Part shown: piece by piece, positions 50,677-58,968 of the stretch
Layout of the letters: every line of letters starts with the position of its first letter
Numbering within the stretch: the stretch's first letter is position 1
From: Actinophytocola sp963727495
GTDB taxonomy: Bacteria; Actinomycetota; Actinomycetes; Mycobacteriales; Pseudonocardiaceae
Length of the DNA: 64,000 nucleotides
NCBI GenBank assembly: GCA_963727495.1
Contig: CAVSGQ010000012.1
Coordinates: forward strand, 62,001 to 126,000
Direction of reading: 5' to 3'
Position numbers and translations under genes: made by a program
The notes under the pieces: generated by a model
The model's input: only the letters and a program-made list of their open reading frames with translations
Database searches by the model: none
Told to the model about the DNA's origin: nothing

Positions 50677-51834
50677 TCAGCAGACCTCGAGCCTGCTGCG
50701 GGTGCCCGCCACCCGGGGCCACCAGGAGGCGAGCTTCTCCGCCTCGGTGATCACCCGGCGGGCGGTCTGGTTGTCGCCGGAGGCCATGTGCGCCCGCGCG
50801 AGCGTGGCGAGGTCGTCGGCGCGGACGAGAAGGTTGTCGCCGGAGTCGGCGGCCCTCGCAGCGAGCGAGATCGCCTCGTCGAGGTCGCCGCGCAGCAGCG
50901 CGTGCAGCGCCCGGACGCCGTTGAGCTTGTAGTTCGGGTAGCCGAGCGTCGCCGCGTTCTCCAGCGCGTTGCTGGCCGTGGACAGCCCCAGCTCCGGTTC
51001 GAGCTGGCCCGCCTCGACGGTGACGCAGGCGAGGCCCGCCAGCGCCGCGAACGAGCCGGCCGCCTCGTCCGGCTGCTGGCGCATGTCCGAGGCGAGCTTG
51101 ACCGCGAGGATCATGGCCTCCGAGTAGCGGCCCTGCGCCTCCAGCACGAAGATCCGCGCGGCGAGCGCCGAGCGCAGGTCCGGGTAGGCCTCGCCCAGCC
51201 GCGCCGCCAGCCGCTCGGCCCCGGCCAGGTCGCCGCTGTGCGCCGCTTCGATCGCCTCGCCGACCAGCGGGGCCGCCTCCAGCTGGCGGACCTGGTCGTT
51301 GCTCACCCACGGCAGCCGGAACAGCAGCCAGCCCGTGGACGTGCTCACCGCCGTGCGCCGGGGGAGCAGCGCGTGCAGGAACTCCGCCACGCAGGCCAGC
51401 GCGAACCCGTGCGCGAACGCCCCGCCGCCGGCCGCCCAGCTCGCCGCGAGCACCACGACGGCGAGCTCGGCCAGCGCCGAGCACAGCGCCGAGCACCACA
51501 TCCGGCGGCGCACCGGCGCCCGCGTGGCCCGCACGCCGACCGCCAGGATGACCGGCACGGCCCGCAGCACCAGCGTCCGGTTCGGCCTGCTCCAGTCGCC
51601 GAGGCGCGGCCCGACGCCGACCACGATCCGCTGCACCCGCACGCCGGTCAGCGGCACGCTCGCGAGCAGGCCGATCTGGCTGGCGGCGAGGATCGCCAGC
51701 AGGCCGGTCAGCGCGCCGGCGAGGGCCGTCAGCACCCCGGACGGCGACCACTCGACGACGACCAGCGCGACGACCACCACGAGCGTCGCGAGCCAACCGG
51801 GCGTGACCAACAGGCGAATCATCCTCACGATCAC
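50677..51834 (-). CDS. membrane protein with degenerate M50-protease-like core and C-terminal TPR domain
   Basis: 385 residues, GTG start at 51834 (others at 51828 and ATG 51822). Residues ~1-160 hold about five hydrophobic helices. The segment ASQIGLLASVPLTGVRVQRI then VVGVGPRLGDW lines up with the site-2-protease pattern HExGH..a...G..v....iGvGPRL, but the zinc-binding HExxH is absent. Residues ~185-385 are helical repeats of TPR type (GDLAGAERLAARLGEAYPDL, GRYSEAMILAVKLASDM, LDEAISLAARAADSG). It may be a catalytically dead M50 scaffold. The M50 relationship is inference. Confidence 0.6.
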   Translation of the reverse strand: MIVRMIRLLVTPGWLATLVVVVALVVVEWSPSGVLTALAGALTGLLAILAASQIGLLASVPLTGVRVQRIVVGVGPRLGDWSRPNRTLVLRAVPVILAVGVRATRAPVRRRMWCSALCSALAELAVVVLAASWAAGGGAFAHGFALACVAEFLHALLPRRTAVSTSTGWLLFRLPWVSNDQVRQLEAAPLVGEAIEAAHSGDLAGAERLAARLGEAYPDLRSALAARIFVLEAQGRYSEAMILAVKLASDMRQQPDEAAGSFAALAGLACVTVEAGQLEPELGLSTASNALENAATLGYPNYKLNGVRALHALLRGDLDEAISLAARAADSGDNLLVRADDLATLARAHMASGDNQTARRVITEAEKLASWWPRVAGTRSRLEVC

Positions 51835-51966
51835 CAGACGTTACGCCGCGCGGCCGGAGTTCCTCCGCCTACCGGGACAGCCAAAAGGGCAGCCTCGGAA
51901 AACCACCTGCCGGCCCGGCTCCGCGGGGTTACCGTGCACGCTCCCGCGACCCGAGGAGGCCCCCGC

Positions 51967-52698
51967 ATGATCACCGTGCCGTTCCACCAGGACGAGCGGC
52001 TGCCGGACGCGACCCTGCCGGTCCCGCCGGGCGAGCACGTGGTCGTCGAGCCGGAGCTGCCGGCCGGGCAGCCGTGGCCGCGGCTGGTCGCGTTGTACGA
52101 CGCGGTCGCCGGTGCGGTCGCCGGGGCTCTGGGCAGCGGGTCGATGCCGACGGTCGTCTCCGGTGACTGCCTGGTGGCGCTCGGGGTGGTGGCCGGCGTG
52201 CAGCGCGCGGGCGTCGACCCGTCGATCGTCTGGTTCGACGCGCACGGCGACGTGCACACGCTGGGGTCCACGACCTCCGGCTACCTCGGCGGGCTCTCGC
52301 TGCGGCTCGTGCTGGGCGCGCACGCCGACCTCGTCGCGGGCCCGCTCGGCCTGCGCCCGCTCGCCGAGCGCGACGCGGTCCTGGTCGACGCCCGCGACCT
52401 CGACCCGGCCGAGGCCGAGTACCTCGACGGCGCCGCGATCCGCCGCTGCGGGGTGGACGACGTCGAGGTCCCCGGCGGCCCGGTCGTGCTGCACGTCGAC
52501 GCGGACGTCGTCGACGGGGGCGAGCTGCCCGGGCTGCGCTTCCCGGTGCCGGGCGGCCCCCCGGCCGGCGCGGTGCTCGACGCGGTCGGCCGCGTGCTCG
52601 CCACGGGCCGGGTGGCCGCGCTGAGCCTGGCGTGCTCCTGGCACCCGGGCGAGGACGACGGACGGCGCCGCGACCTGCTCGCCCGCCTGGCCGGGTGA
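51967..52698 (+). CDS. arginase/agmatinase-superfamily protein
   Basis: 243 residues from ATG at 51967. The binuclear manganese site is mostly present: WFDAHGDVHT (Asp91, His93, Asp95) and LHVDADVVDGG (the DxDxxD set). The first ligand motif GGDH is SGDC (Cys68), so one metal His is replaced by Cys. It is shorter than classical arginase (~300) and lacks its substrate loops, so the substrate may be another guanidino or amide compound. It stands alone between the TPR membrane gene (divergent) and glgX (convergent, 6 bp away). Confidence 0.75.
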   Translation: MITVPFHQDERLPDATLPVPPGEHVVVEPELPAGQPWPRLVALYDAVAGAVAGALGSGSMPTVVSGDCLVALGVVAGVQRAGVDPSIVWFDAHGDVHTLGSTTSGYLGGLSLRLVLGAHADLVAGPLGLRPLAERDAVLVDARDLDPAEAEYLDGAAIRRCGVDDVEVPGGPVVLHVDADVVDGGELPGLRFPVPGGPPAGAVLDAVGRVLATGRVAALSLACSWHPGEDDGRRRDLLARLAG

Positions 52699-52704
52699 GC
52701 CGCC

Positions 52705-54813
52705 TCAGGCCGCGCGCGGGGTGCGGAACACCAGCAGCGTGTGCCCGGGGAAGGTCACCGTGGTGCCCGGCGGCAGGGCCGCGTCGGAGGTGGGCGTGCC
52801 GCGCGGGGTGCCGGTGTCCAGCACGGGCACGAACTTCTCGCCGAACTCGCCTCCCGGGAGCGTGACGTCGACCGGCGAGTCGCCCGAGTGCAGCAGCAGC
52901 AGCCACGAGTCGTCCGGCACCAGCTCGCCCTCCCGGTCGCGGGACAGCGACGTCGAGCCGTCGATCCACATGCCGATCGTGCGGCGCGCCTCGTCGAACC
53001 AGTCCGCACCGGTCATCGGCGTGCCGTCCTGGTTGAGCCAGACCAGGTCCGGACGGCCGGTGGTGCTCGGCCGGCCGTCGAAGAACTCGGGCTGGCGCAG
53101 CGCCGGGGAGCCGGCCCGCAGCGCGGTCAGCCGGCGGGTGAACGCGAGCATGTCCGCCGACCGCGTGGTCGGCGTCCAGTCCAACCAGGACGTCTCGTCG
53201 TCGAGGCAGTACGGGTTGTTGTTGCCGCCCTGGGTGCGCCACAGCTCGTCGCCCGCGCACAGCATCGGCGTGCCGGTGGACAGCAGCAGCGTGGTGATCA
53301 GGTTGCGGGCCTGCCGGTCGCGCAGCGCGAGCACCGCCGGGTCGTCGGTCTCGCCCTCCACGCCGCAGTTCCACGACCGGTTGTCGTCGGTGCCGTCCCG
53401 GCCGCCCTCGCCGTTGGCGTCGTTGTGCTTCTCGTCGTGGGACACCAGGTCGCGCAGCGTGAAGCCGTCGTGCGCGGTGACGAAGTTGATCGACGCCCAG
53501 GGCCGGCGGGTGTTCTGCGCGTACAGGTCCTCCGAGCCGGACAGCCGGTAGGCCAGGTCGCGCACGCCGACCCGGCCGCGCCAGAAGTCCCGCGCCGCGT
53601 CCCGGAACCGACCGTTCCACTCCGTCCACTGTGGCGGGAAGCCGCCGACCCGGTAGCCGTCCCCGGTGGCGTCCCACGGCTCGGCGATCAGCTTGCACAG
53701 GGTCAGCACCGGGTCGGTGGTGATCGCGGTCAGCAGCGGGGAGGCCGGGTCGAAGGCGCCGCCGTGCGGGCGGCCCAGCGCGCTCGCCAGGTCCAGCCGG
53801 AACCCGTCCACACCGAGCTCGGTGGCGAAGTAGCGCATCGAGTCGGTGACCAGCCGGACCACGGTCGGCGAGGCCGGGTTCAGCGTGTTGCCGCACCCGG
53901 TGATGTCCACGTCGGACCCGTCGGCGTCGAGGACGTAGTAGGCCGGTGCGTCCAGCCCGCGCATGGACAGCGTCGGCCCGGCCACGCCGCCCTCGCCGGT
54001 GTGGTTGAACACCACGTCGAGGATCACCTCGATGCCGGCCGCGTGCAGCGCGGCGACCATGGTGCGGAACTCCGCGATCTCCCGGCCCGGCTCGCTCGCG
54101 TACCCCTCGTGCGGCGCGAGGAACCCGAGCGTGGCGTAGCCCCAGTAGTTGTGCCGCCCGGTGCGCAGCAGCGGCGGCTCGTCGACGAACGAGTGCACGG
54201 GCATCAGCTCGACCGCGGTCACCCCGAGCCGCACCAGGTGGTCGATGACCGACGGGTGGGTCAGCCCGAGGTAGGTGCCGCGCTGGTGCGCGGGCACGTC
54301 CGGGTGGCTGCGGGTGAAGCCGCGCACGTGCAGCTCGTAGATCACCGTCTCCTCGAACGGCGTGCCGGGCTTCGCGCCCGTGTCCGGGCCGCCGGGGGAG
54401 GCGACGACGGACAGCGGCACGTGGCCGAGGGAGTCGGCGTGCGAGGCGCGGCCCGTCATCGGGTCGGTGCGGTAGCCGAGGGTGGCCTCCAGGTCGGTGA
54501 CCCGGCCGGTGATCCGCCGGGCGTGCGGGTCGACGAGCAGCTTGGCCGGGTTGCAGCGCAGGCCGCGCGCCGGGTCGTACGGGCCGTGCACGCGGTAGCC
54601 GTAGCGCTGACCGGGGATGACGCCCGGGACCAGGCCGTGCCAGATGCCGAACGTGCGCTCGGTCAGCCCGATGCGGTGCTCGGTGCCGTCCTCGGAGATC
54701 AGGCAGAGGTCGACGGCGTCCGCAATGGACGAGGCCACCGAGAAGCGCACCCCGCCGGCCTCGGGGTGGGCACCGAGGGGGAACGGGTGGCCCGGGAGCA
54801 CGTGCAGCGGCAT
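52705..54813 (-). CDS. glgX: glycogen debranching enzyme GlgX (isoamylase type)
   Basis: Hydrolyses alpha-1,6 branches of glycogen or limit dextrins. 702 residues. N-terminal CBM48 (GHPFPLGAHPEAGGVRFSVA; YGYRVHGPYDPARGLRCNPA) then GH13 barrel: VELMPVHSFVDEPPLL, EVILDVVFNHTGEGG, nucleophile in DGFRLDLASALGRPHGG, acid in LIAEPWDATGDGYRVGGFPP, and NFVTAHDGFTLRDLVSHDEK. The DGTDDNRSWNCGVEGETDD loop is typical of GlgX/TreX. It lies 24 bp downstream of the T7SS-type operon on the same strand and may have its own promoter. Confidence 0.95.
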   Translation of the reverse strand: MPLHVLPGHPFPLGAHPEAGGVRFSVASSIADAVDLCLISEDGTEHRIGLTERTFGIWHGLVPGVIPGQRYGYRVHGPYDPARGLRCNPAKLLVDPHARRITGRVTDLEATLGYRTDPMTGRASHADSLGHVPLSVVASPGGPDTGAKPGTPFEETVIYELHVRGFTRSHPDVPAHQRGTYLGLTHPSVIDHLVRLGVTAVELMPVHSFVDEPPLLRTGRHNYWGYATLGFLAPHEGYASEPGREIAEFRTMVAALHAAGIEVILDVVFNHTGEGGVAGPTLSMRGLDAPAYYVLDADGSDVDITGCGNTLNPASPTVVRLVTDSMRYFATELGVDGFRLDLASALGRPHGGAFDPASPLLTAITTDPVLTLCKLIAEPWDATGDGYRVGGFPPQWTEWNGRFRDAARDFWRGRVGVRDLAYRLSGSEDLYAQNTRRPWASINFVTAHDGFTLRDLVSHDEKHNDANGEGGRDGTDDNRSWNCGVEGETDDPAVLALRDRQARNLITTLLLSTGTPMLCAGDELWRTQGGNNNPYCLDDETSWLDWTPTTRSADMLAFTRRLTALRAGSPALRQPEFFDGRPSTTGRPDLVWLNQDGTPMTGADWFDEARRTIGMWIDGSTSLSRDREGELVPDDSWLLLLHSGDSPVDVTLPGGEFGEKFVPVLDTGTPRGTPTSDAALPPGTTVTFPGHTLLVFRTPRAA

Positions 54814-54837
54814 CCGTCCATCTTGCCCAACGCGGGC

Positions 54838-55458
54838 TCAGAGCCGGTACGTGCGCGCCTCGAACGAGTCCTCCTCGGTAGCTGCGGGTGCCCGGACCGG
54901 CGTGTCGTCCGGTGTGTCGTCGGCCCGGGCGGAGACGACGAGCCGGGCAAACAGCTCCTGGTGGGCGGTCCAGCCGTGGGTGGACGGGCAGGCCAGCGTC
55001 AGCAGCAGCATCCGGCCGGTGCCGGGCTCGGGGACGAACGCCTGCAGCTGCACGGTCAGCGCGCGCCGCTCGCGCGCCTGCTCCACGCCGGGCACCCGCT
55101 GCGCGACGACCGCGGTGCCGAGCCCGGTCTCCAGCGCCACGGTCTCCCGCACGTCCGGCCCGCCGACGTCCTCCATCGCGTCCCGCAGCGACTCGGCGGT
55201 GTCGGCGTCCCAGCGGGGCGGCACCTCCAGCACCACGCCGGTGAGCACGGCCGGCGCCGCGTCGGGCGGGGTGACCACGGCCATCAGGAACGCGCCCTCG
55301 CGCAGCGCGGTCTCCACGGCCTCGGTCGCGACCGGCTCCAGGTCGGCCGCCGCCGGCAGGTCCCGCAGCTCGCCGAGGATCGCGGCGAACTCGCGGATCG
55401 CGCTCGGCGGGTCCTCGATCGGGATCCGGCGGACGGTGTCGGGCATCGCGAGACGCAT
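54838..55458 (-). CDS. uncharacterised protein, last gene of the T7SS-type operon
   Basis: 206 residues, starting 6 bp after the preceding gene, so certainly co-transcribed with it. There is no signal peptide or membrane segment. The sequence is mixed alpha/beta, with VETALREGAFLMAVVTPPDA, LTGVVLEVPPRWDADTAESL and a C-terminal segment TGRMLLLTLACPSTHGWTAH. The ending resembles small Mog1/PsbP-like or immunity-type domains found beside secreted effectors, but I cannot name a family. A cytosolic chaperone or immunity role for the T7SS substrates is inference from position. Confidence 0.6.
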   Translation of the reverse strand: MRLAMPDTVRRIPIEDPPSAIREFAAILGELRDLPAAADLEPVATEAVETALREGAFLMAVVTPPDAAPAVLTGVVLEVPPRWDADTAESLRDAMEDVGGPDVRETVALETGLGTAVVAQRVPGVEQARERRALTVQLQAFVPEPGTGRMLLLTLACPSTHGWTAHQELFARLVVSARADDTPDDTPVRAPAATEEDSFEARTYRL

Positions 55459-55464
55459 CGGGGC

Positions 55465-56748
55465 CTACTTCGGGTGTCGTTCGTTCAGCTCGTCGCGCAC
55501 GACGTTGACCACGGCGTTCTGCGCCGCGTCGCCGCGCGGGCCGGCGAGCAGCTTGAGCGCCTCCAGCTCGCGCTTGTCCGCCGCGGACAGGTGGCCGCCG
55601 CCGGCCTCGATGGTCCGCACGGTCGCGTCGACGGAGCCGCTGAACGCCTCGCCGGCGAGCCGGGCGTCGCCCTTGAGCACCTGGCCCGCGCCGTCGGTGG
55701 CGGCCTTGAGGCGCAGCCCGCCGCGCAGCGAGCCGGTCTGCCGCGCGTAGCGGCTGGTCTCGGCCACGTCCCGGGCGAGCCTGGGCAGGCCGCCGGTGGT
55801 GAGCCCGTCGGCCGCGCCGCCCGCGACCCCCCGGGCGCCGGTGGCGAGCCTGCTCGACCCGAGCACCGGACGGGCCAGGCCCCGGAGCCCGCCGACCGCG
55901 GCGGAGGTGACGGTCCGTCCCGGAACCACGGTGAGCGCGAGGGAGAGGTTGCTCGGGGCGTTGCGCGAGCCGGCGATCCGCTGGCCGATGCCGGCCAGCG
56001 CGCTGACCCCGGCGGTGCCGGCGGACACCGTGCCGAGCACGGCGGCGGCCGGGGCGCCGACGCCGGTGAGCGCGAGCCCGGCGGACGCGGCGGCGGTGGC
56101 GGCGGAGACGATGCCGGACACCTTCGACACGCCGTCGAGGGTCTGCACGTACCAGCTGTCGTTCTCCGGCTCGAAGGCGTCGCCGGGCCCGCCGCGGACG
56201 CCCTCGGCGGCGGCGTCGGCCTCCCGCAGGTGCTTGGCCTGCAGGCGGTGGGCGTCGTCGATGACCCGGTGGAGGCGGGCCTCGACGCCGGCGGCCGCGT
56301 CGACCGCGCCGAGGTAGGCGTTGTAGCGGCCGGCGTAGTGCGGGCTGCTCGGGTCGCGCGGGATGGCGCCCGCGGCCGCGTTCAGGGCGTCGTCGGCCCG
56401 CTCCAGCCGGGCGCGGAGCGTGCGGGCCCGGTCCTCGAGCTCCTCGGCGCGGTCCTGGTTCGCCTTCATCAGGGCACCCCAGCGGGCGAGCGCCTCGGAG
56501 GCCTTGCCCATGGCCTCCGCACCCTTGCCCATGCCCTGCGGGAGGTCGTCGCCGTGGTCGCTGAACTCCTCGGCGGCGCTGCCGCCCCACTCGGCGTCGT
56601 CGGTGATCGTGCAGGCCTCCTCGAGGCGGGGCAGCGTGGCCGCGATGACGCGCAGGGCCCGCGACATGGCCATCAGGACCGCCTGCACGGAGGCGGTGTC
56701 GCCCGGGGTGGGGTCGAACCCCAGCGCCGGGAAGCTGCGCAGGTTCAC
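55465..56748 (-). CDS. putative T7SS-secreted protein with N-terminal secretion domain
   Basis: 427 residues from GTG at 56748 (4-bp overlap with the WXG-like gene). Residues ~1-100 match the T7SS-type secretion signal: LGFDPTPGDTASVQAVLMAM, then AEWGGSAAEEFSDHGDDLP (W-x-G). Residues ~100-200 are helical coiled coil (EELEDRARTLRARLERADDA). Residues ~205-260 are Ala/Gly-rich and hydrophobic (VSGIVSAATAAASAGLALTG), able to insert in a membrane. The C-terminal ~170 residues are unassigned. No known nuclease, ADP-ribosyl or deaminase motif is visible, so a toxin function is only a possibility. Confidence 0.72.
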   Translation of the reverse strand: MNLRSFPALGFDPTPGDTASVQAVLMAMSRALRVIAATLPRLEEACTITDDAEWGGSAAEEFSDHGDDLPQGMGKGAEAMGKASEALARWGALMKANQDRAEELEDRARTLRARLERADDALNAAAGAIPRDPSSPHYAGRYNAYLGAVDAAAGVEARLHRVIDDAHRLQAKHLREADAAAEGVRGGPGDAFEPENDSWYVQTLDGVSKVSGIVSAATAAASAGLALTGVGAPAAAVLGTVSAGTAGVSALAGIGQRIAGSRNAPSNLSLALTVVPGRTVTSAAVGGLRGLARPVLGSSRLATGARGVAGGAADGLTTGGLPRLARDVAETSRYARQTGSLRGGLRLKAATDGAGQVLKGDARLAGEAFSGSVDATVRTIEAGGGHLSAADKRELEALKLLAGPRGDAAQNAVVNVVRDELNERHPK

Positions 56749-57116
56749 CGCACGCCCCGCTGCCGGGCGAGCGTCACGACGGCGGCGCCGCGCAGGACGT
56801 CGAGCTGCTCCTCGACGATCTCGCGGTTGGCGAGGTCACGCATCCGGGTCTCGCTCCGGTCCTCGAGGATCTGGTAGTTGGACAGGGCGTCGCGGACGTT
56901 CTCGGCGGTCTTGTCGATCTTGTCGCGCATCGCGTCGAGCCCGTCGGACCACTGCTGCATCACCTCGCCCACGGCGGCGCTGATGTCGCCTGGGCCGAGG
57001 TCGCAGCCCTGGGCGCCGAGCACCCCGATCACCCCGGCGACCTCGTCGGCGACCGCGTTCAGCTCGCCGACCCGGGCCGCGAGCCCCGCCTCGTCGACGA
57101 CGTAGCCCTCTCCCAT
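56745..57116 (-). CDS. WXG100/ESX-like small secreted protein
   Basis: 123 residues from ATG at 57116, with a strong GAAGGAGGAG ribosome site. It is helical with a Trp in the middle of the hairpin turn (VGEVMQQWSDGLDAMRDKID), as in WXG100/Esx proteins, though slightly longer than the ~100-residue norm. The N-terminal part (LAARVGELNAVADEVAGVIG) and C-terminal part (QILEDRSETRMRDL) form the two helices. It sits between two genes with T7SS-type N-terminal domains, supporting a role as secreted partner or targeting chaperone. Confidence 0.72.
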   Translation of the reverse strand: MGEGYVVDEAGLAARVGELNAVADEVAGVIGVLGAQGCDLGPGDISAAVGEVMQQWSDGLDAMRDKIDKTAENVRDALSNYQILEDRSETRMRDLANREIVEEQLDVLRGAAVVTLARQRGVR

Positions 57117-57144
57117 CAGCTCCTCCTTCGGCTGTCGTTGGTGG

Positions 57145-58866
57145 TCAGTAGACGGTGCTGGGGCCGGGGGCCGGTACCGGCGCTGCGCAGCCGGGCAAGC
57201 CCCCGGCACACCCGGGCAAACCGGCGACCAACAGTGGCGCCCGCCCGCTGCCCGGCGCGGCGAGTACCAGGACGGGGCGCGAGTCGGGGCGGTGCAGCAG
57301 GTAGGCCCGCAGCGTCGCCGGTGCGCGTCGTGGGGGGTCTGTCTCGACCGCCGGCGGTGCGGGCACGACGGCGACCAGGTCGGCGTCGGGTGTCGGCGGG
57401 TCGGGTGTCGGCGGGGTGGCCGGGACGGTGGCGGTCCGGTGGCGGGGTTCCTGGTCGGGTTGGTGCGGGCCGGGGTCCGGTCGCGGCGGCGCGGCCGCTG
57501 CCCGCCGGCCGGCCGGGTCGTGCCCGCCGGCAGGTCCGGCCCCGGTCCGCACCTCGCCCGGCGGGAACCGGGTGGTCCCGCCGCGGCCGGCCTGCGGGAG
57601 CTCGGGTGCCGGCCGGCCACCCGCCTCGGCCGGCGGAGCCGCGCCGGGCGCGCCCGGCGGTTCCTGCTGGACCGGGCGGGCGGGAGGTGGTCCGTCGGGG
57701 CCGCGGTGGGTCGGCGGGTCCACGGGCCCGCGCGGGGCCGGCGAGTCGCCGGTGTCCCGCCAGGCGGCCGTCGAGGTGGATCCCGGCGTCGGCGGGCCGG
57801 GGACCGCCGGCCGGCTCGCGCCGTCCGGCGTCGGTGTCCGGCCCGCTGCGCCCGGCGCCTGCCGGGACGCCGGTGGCCCGGCCGAGCGATCCGGCGTACC
57901 GAGCCCGGCCGGCCTGCCCGCCGTCGCCGTGTTGCCGGCCGGTCGGCCCGGGCCACCTGTGCGGTCGATCGGGCCGCGCACGTCGTGCCCACCGGGGCCG
58001 TCCGACCCGGTTCGCCGGACGGGGCCGGCGCGGCCCGGCACACCCGCGCCCGGCGGTTCCGGTGTGCCCGGCATGACCGGCCGGCCGGGAGGGCTGCCCC
58101 GGGCCGCCCCGGCCGGGAACGCCGACGCGGACGTCCCGCCCGGCCCGTCCGGCGGCACGGCGTGCCCCGGCGGGACCACCCCGCTCGGCCGGACCGGCAG
58201 GTCCGGCCCACCCACCGACTGCGGAAGCACACCACCGAGCCCCGGTACGTCCGAGACGAAGCCGCCCGCCGCCGGCCACGCCGGCGCGGCCAGGCCGACG
58301 GCGACGCCACCGGTCCACCCGGTGACCCATCCCGACAGCCGCGCCGTGGCCTCCGCCGGCCCGGGCGACCACCCCGAGGCCCACCCGGAGCCGGGCCGGC
58401 CGGACGAGCCCGGGGCCGACCCCGCCAGGCGGACGGCCGCCGCGGCCGCGGCGGCCTCGCGCAGGTGCCGGGCCCGCAGCCGCCGCGCCCGGACCAGCAC
58501 GTTCTCCAGCGCGCCGTCCAGCGGCTCCTCCCCGCCGGGCGCGGCGCGCAGCCGGCGGGCGAGCTGGTCCAGCCGCTCGGCCTCTCGCTGGTTGGCCACC
58601 AGCCGGGACTGCCACGCCGACACCGCCCGCTGTGCCGCCCGCAGGGCCGCGGCGACCTCGTCGAGACCTCCGGCCAGCCCGGCCGTGCCGGTGCGGAACG
58701 CGCACGCCGCGGCACCCCGCCAGGCACCGGCCCGGGCCGTCCGGCGCAGGCCGTCGGCCGAGGTGCCGACCGCGGCCAGGCCCCGGGCGATGCGCGCGAG
58801 CATCGCCTCCACGTCCGCCACCGAACCGGGGGCCGGGTCGAAGCCCAGGCCGAGGAATGTCCGCAC
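57145..58866 (-). CDS. large Pro/Gly-rich putative T7SS-secreted protein
   Basis: 573 residues from GTG at 58866. Residues ~1-140 repeat the secretion-domain pattern of the gene at 55465: LGLGFDPAPGSVADVEAMLA, GAWRGAAACAFRTGTAGLAG (W-R-G) and a helical tail (ARRLRARHLREAAAAAAAVR). Residues ~150-520 are low-complexity Pro/Gly/Ala/Arg, likely disordered. The last ~50 residues are hydrophobic and structured (LRAYLLHRPDSRPVLVLAAP). Two long frames on the other strand exist only because of the GC content. First gene of the four-gene operon; 102 bp divergent from an ABC ATPase. Confidence 0.7.
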   Translation of the reverse strand: MRTFLGLGFDPAPGSVADVEAMLARIARGLAAVGTSADGLRRTARAGAWRGAAACAFRTGTAGLAGGLDEVAAALRAAQRAVSAWQSRLVANQREAERLDQLARRLRAAPGGEEPLDGALENVLVRARRLRARHLREAAAAAAAVRLAGSAPGSSGRPGSGWASGWSPGPAEATARLSGWVTGWTGGVAVGLAAPAWPAAGGFVSDVPGLGGVLPQSVGGPDLPVRPSGVVPPGHAVPPDGPGGTSASAFPAGAARGSPPGRPVMPGTPEPPGAGVPGRAGPVRRTGSDGPGGHDVRGPIDRTGGPGRPAGNTATAGRPAGLGTPDRSAGPPASRQAPGAAGRTPTPDGASRPAVPGPPTPGSTSTAAWRDTGDSPAPRGPVDPPTHRGPDGPPPARPVQQEPPGAPGAAPPAEAGGRPAPELPQAGRGGTTRFPPGEVRTGAGPAGGHDPAGRRAAAAPPRPDPGPHQPDQEPRHRTATVPATPPTPDPPTPDADLVAVVPAPPAVETDPPRRAPATLRAYLLHRPDSRPVLVLAAPGSGRAPLLVAGLPGCAGGLPGCAAPVPAPGPSTVY

Positions 58867-58968
58867 CGGGCGGAGTCAATCGGCGACCGGCCCGGCCGGG
58901 AACCGCCGTTGCGCACCGAGGCAAACCGAGGGCACGGCTGCGCAAAGCCTCATGTTGAATAGGGCACC

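Noticed and set aside
51971..56590. A 1539-codon minus-strand open frame
   Set aside because: Arg/Pro/Gly-rich low-complexity translation overlapping glgX, the T7SS-type genes and the antisense of the arginase-like gene. High GC suppresses stop codons in that frame; the overlapped frames have clear domains.
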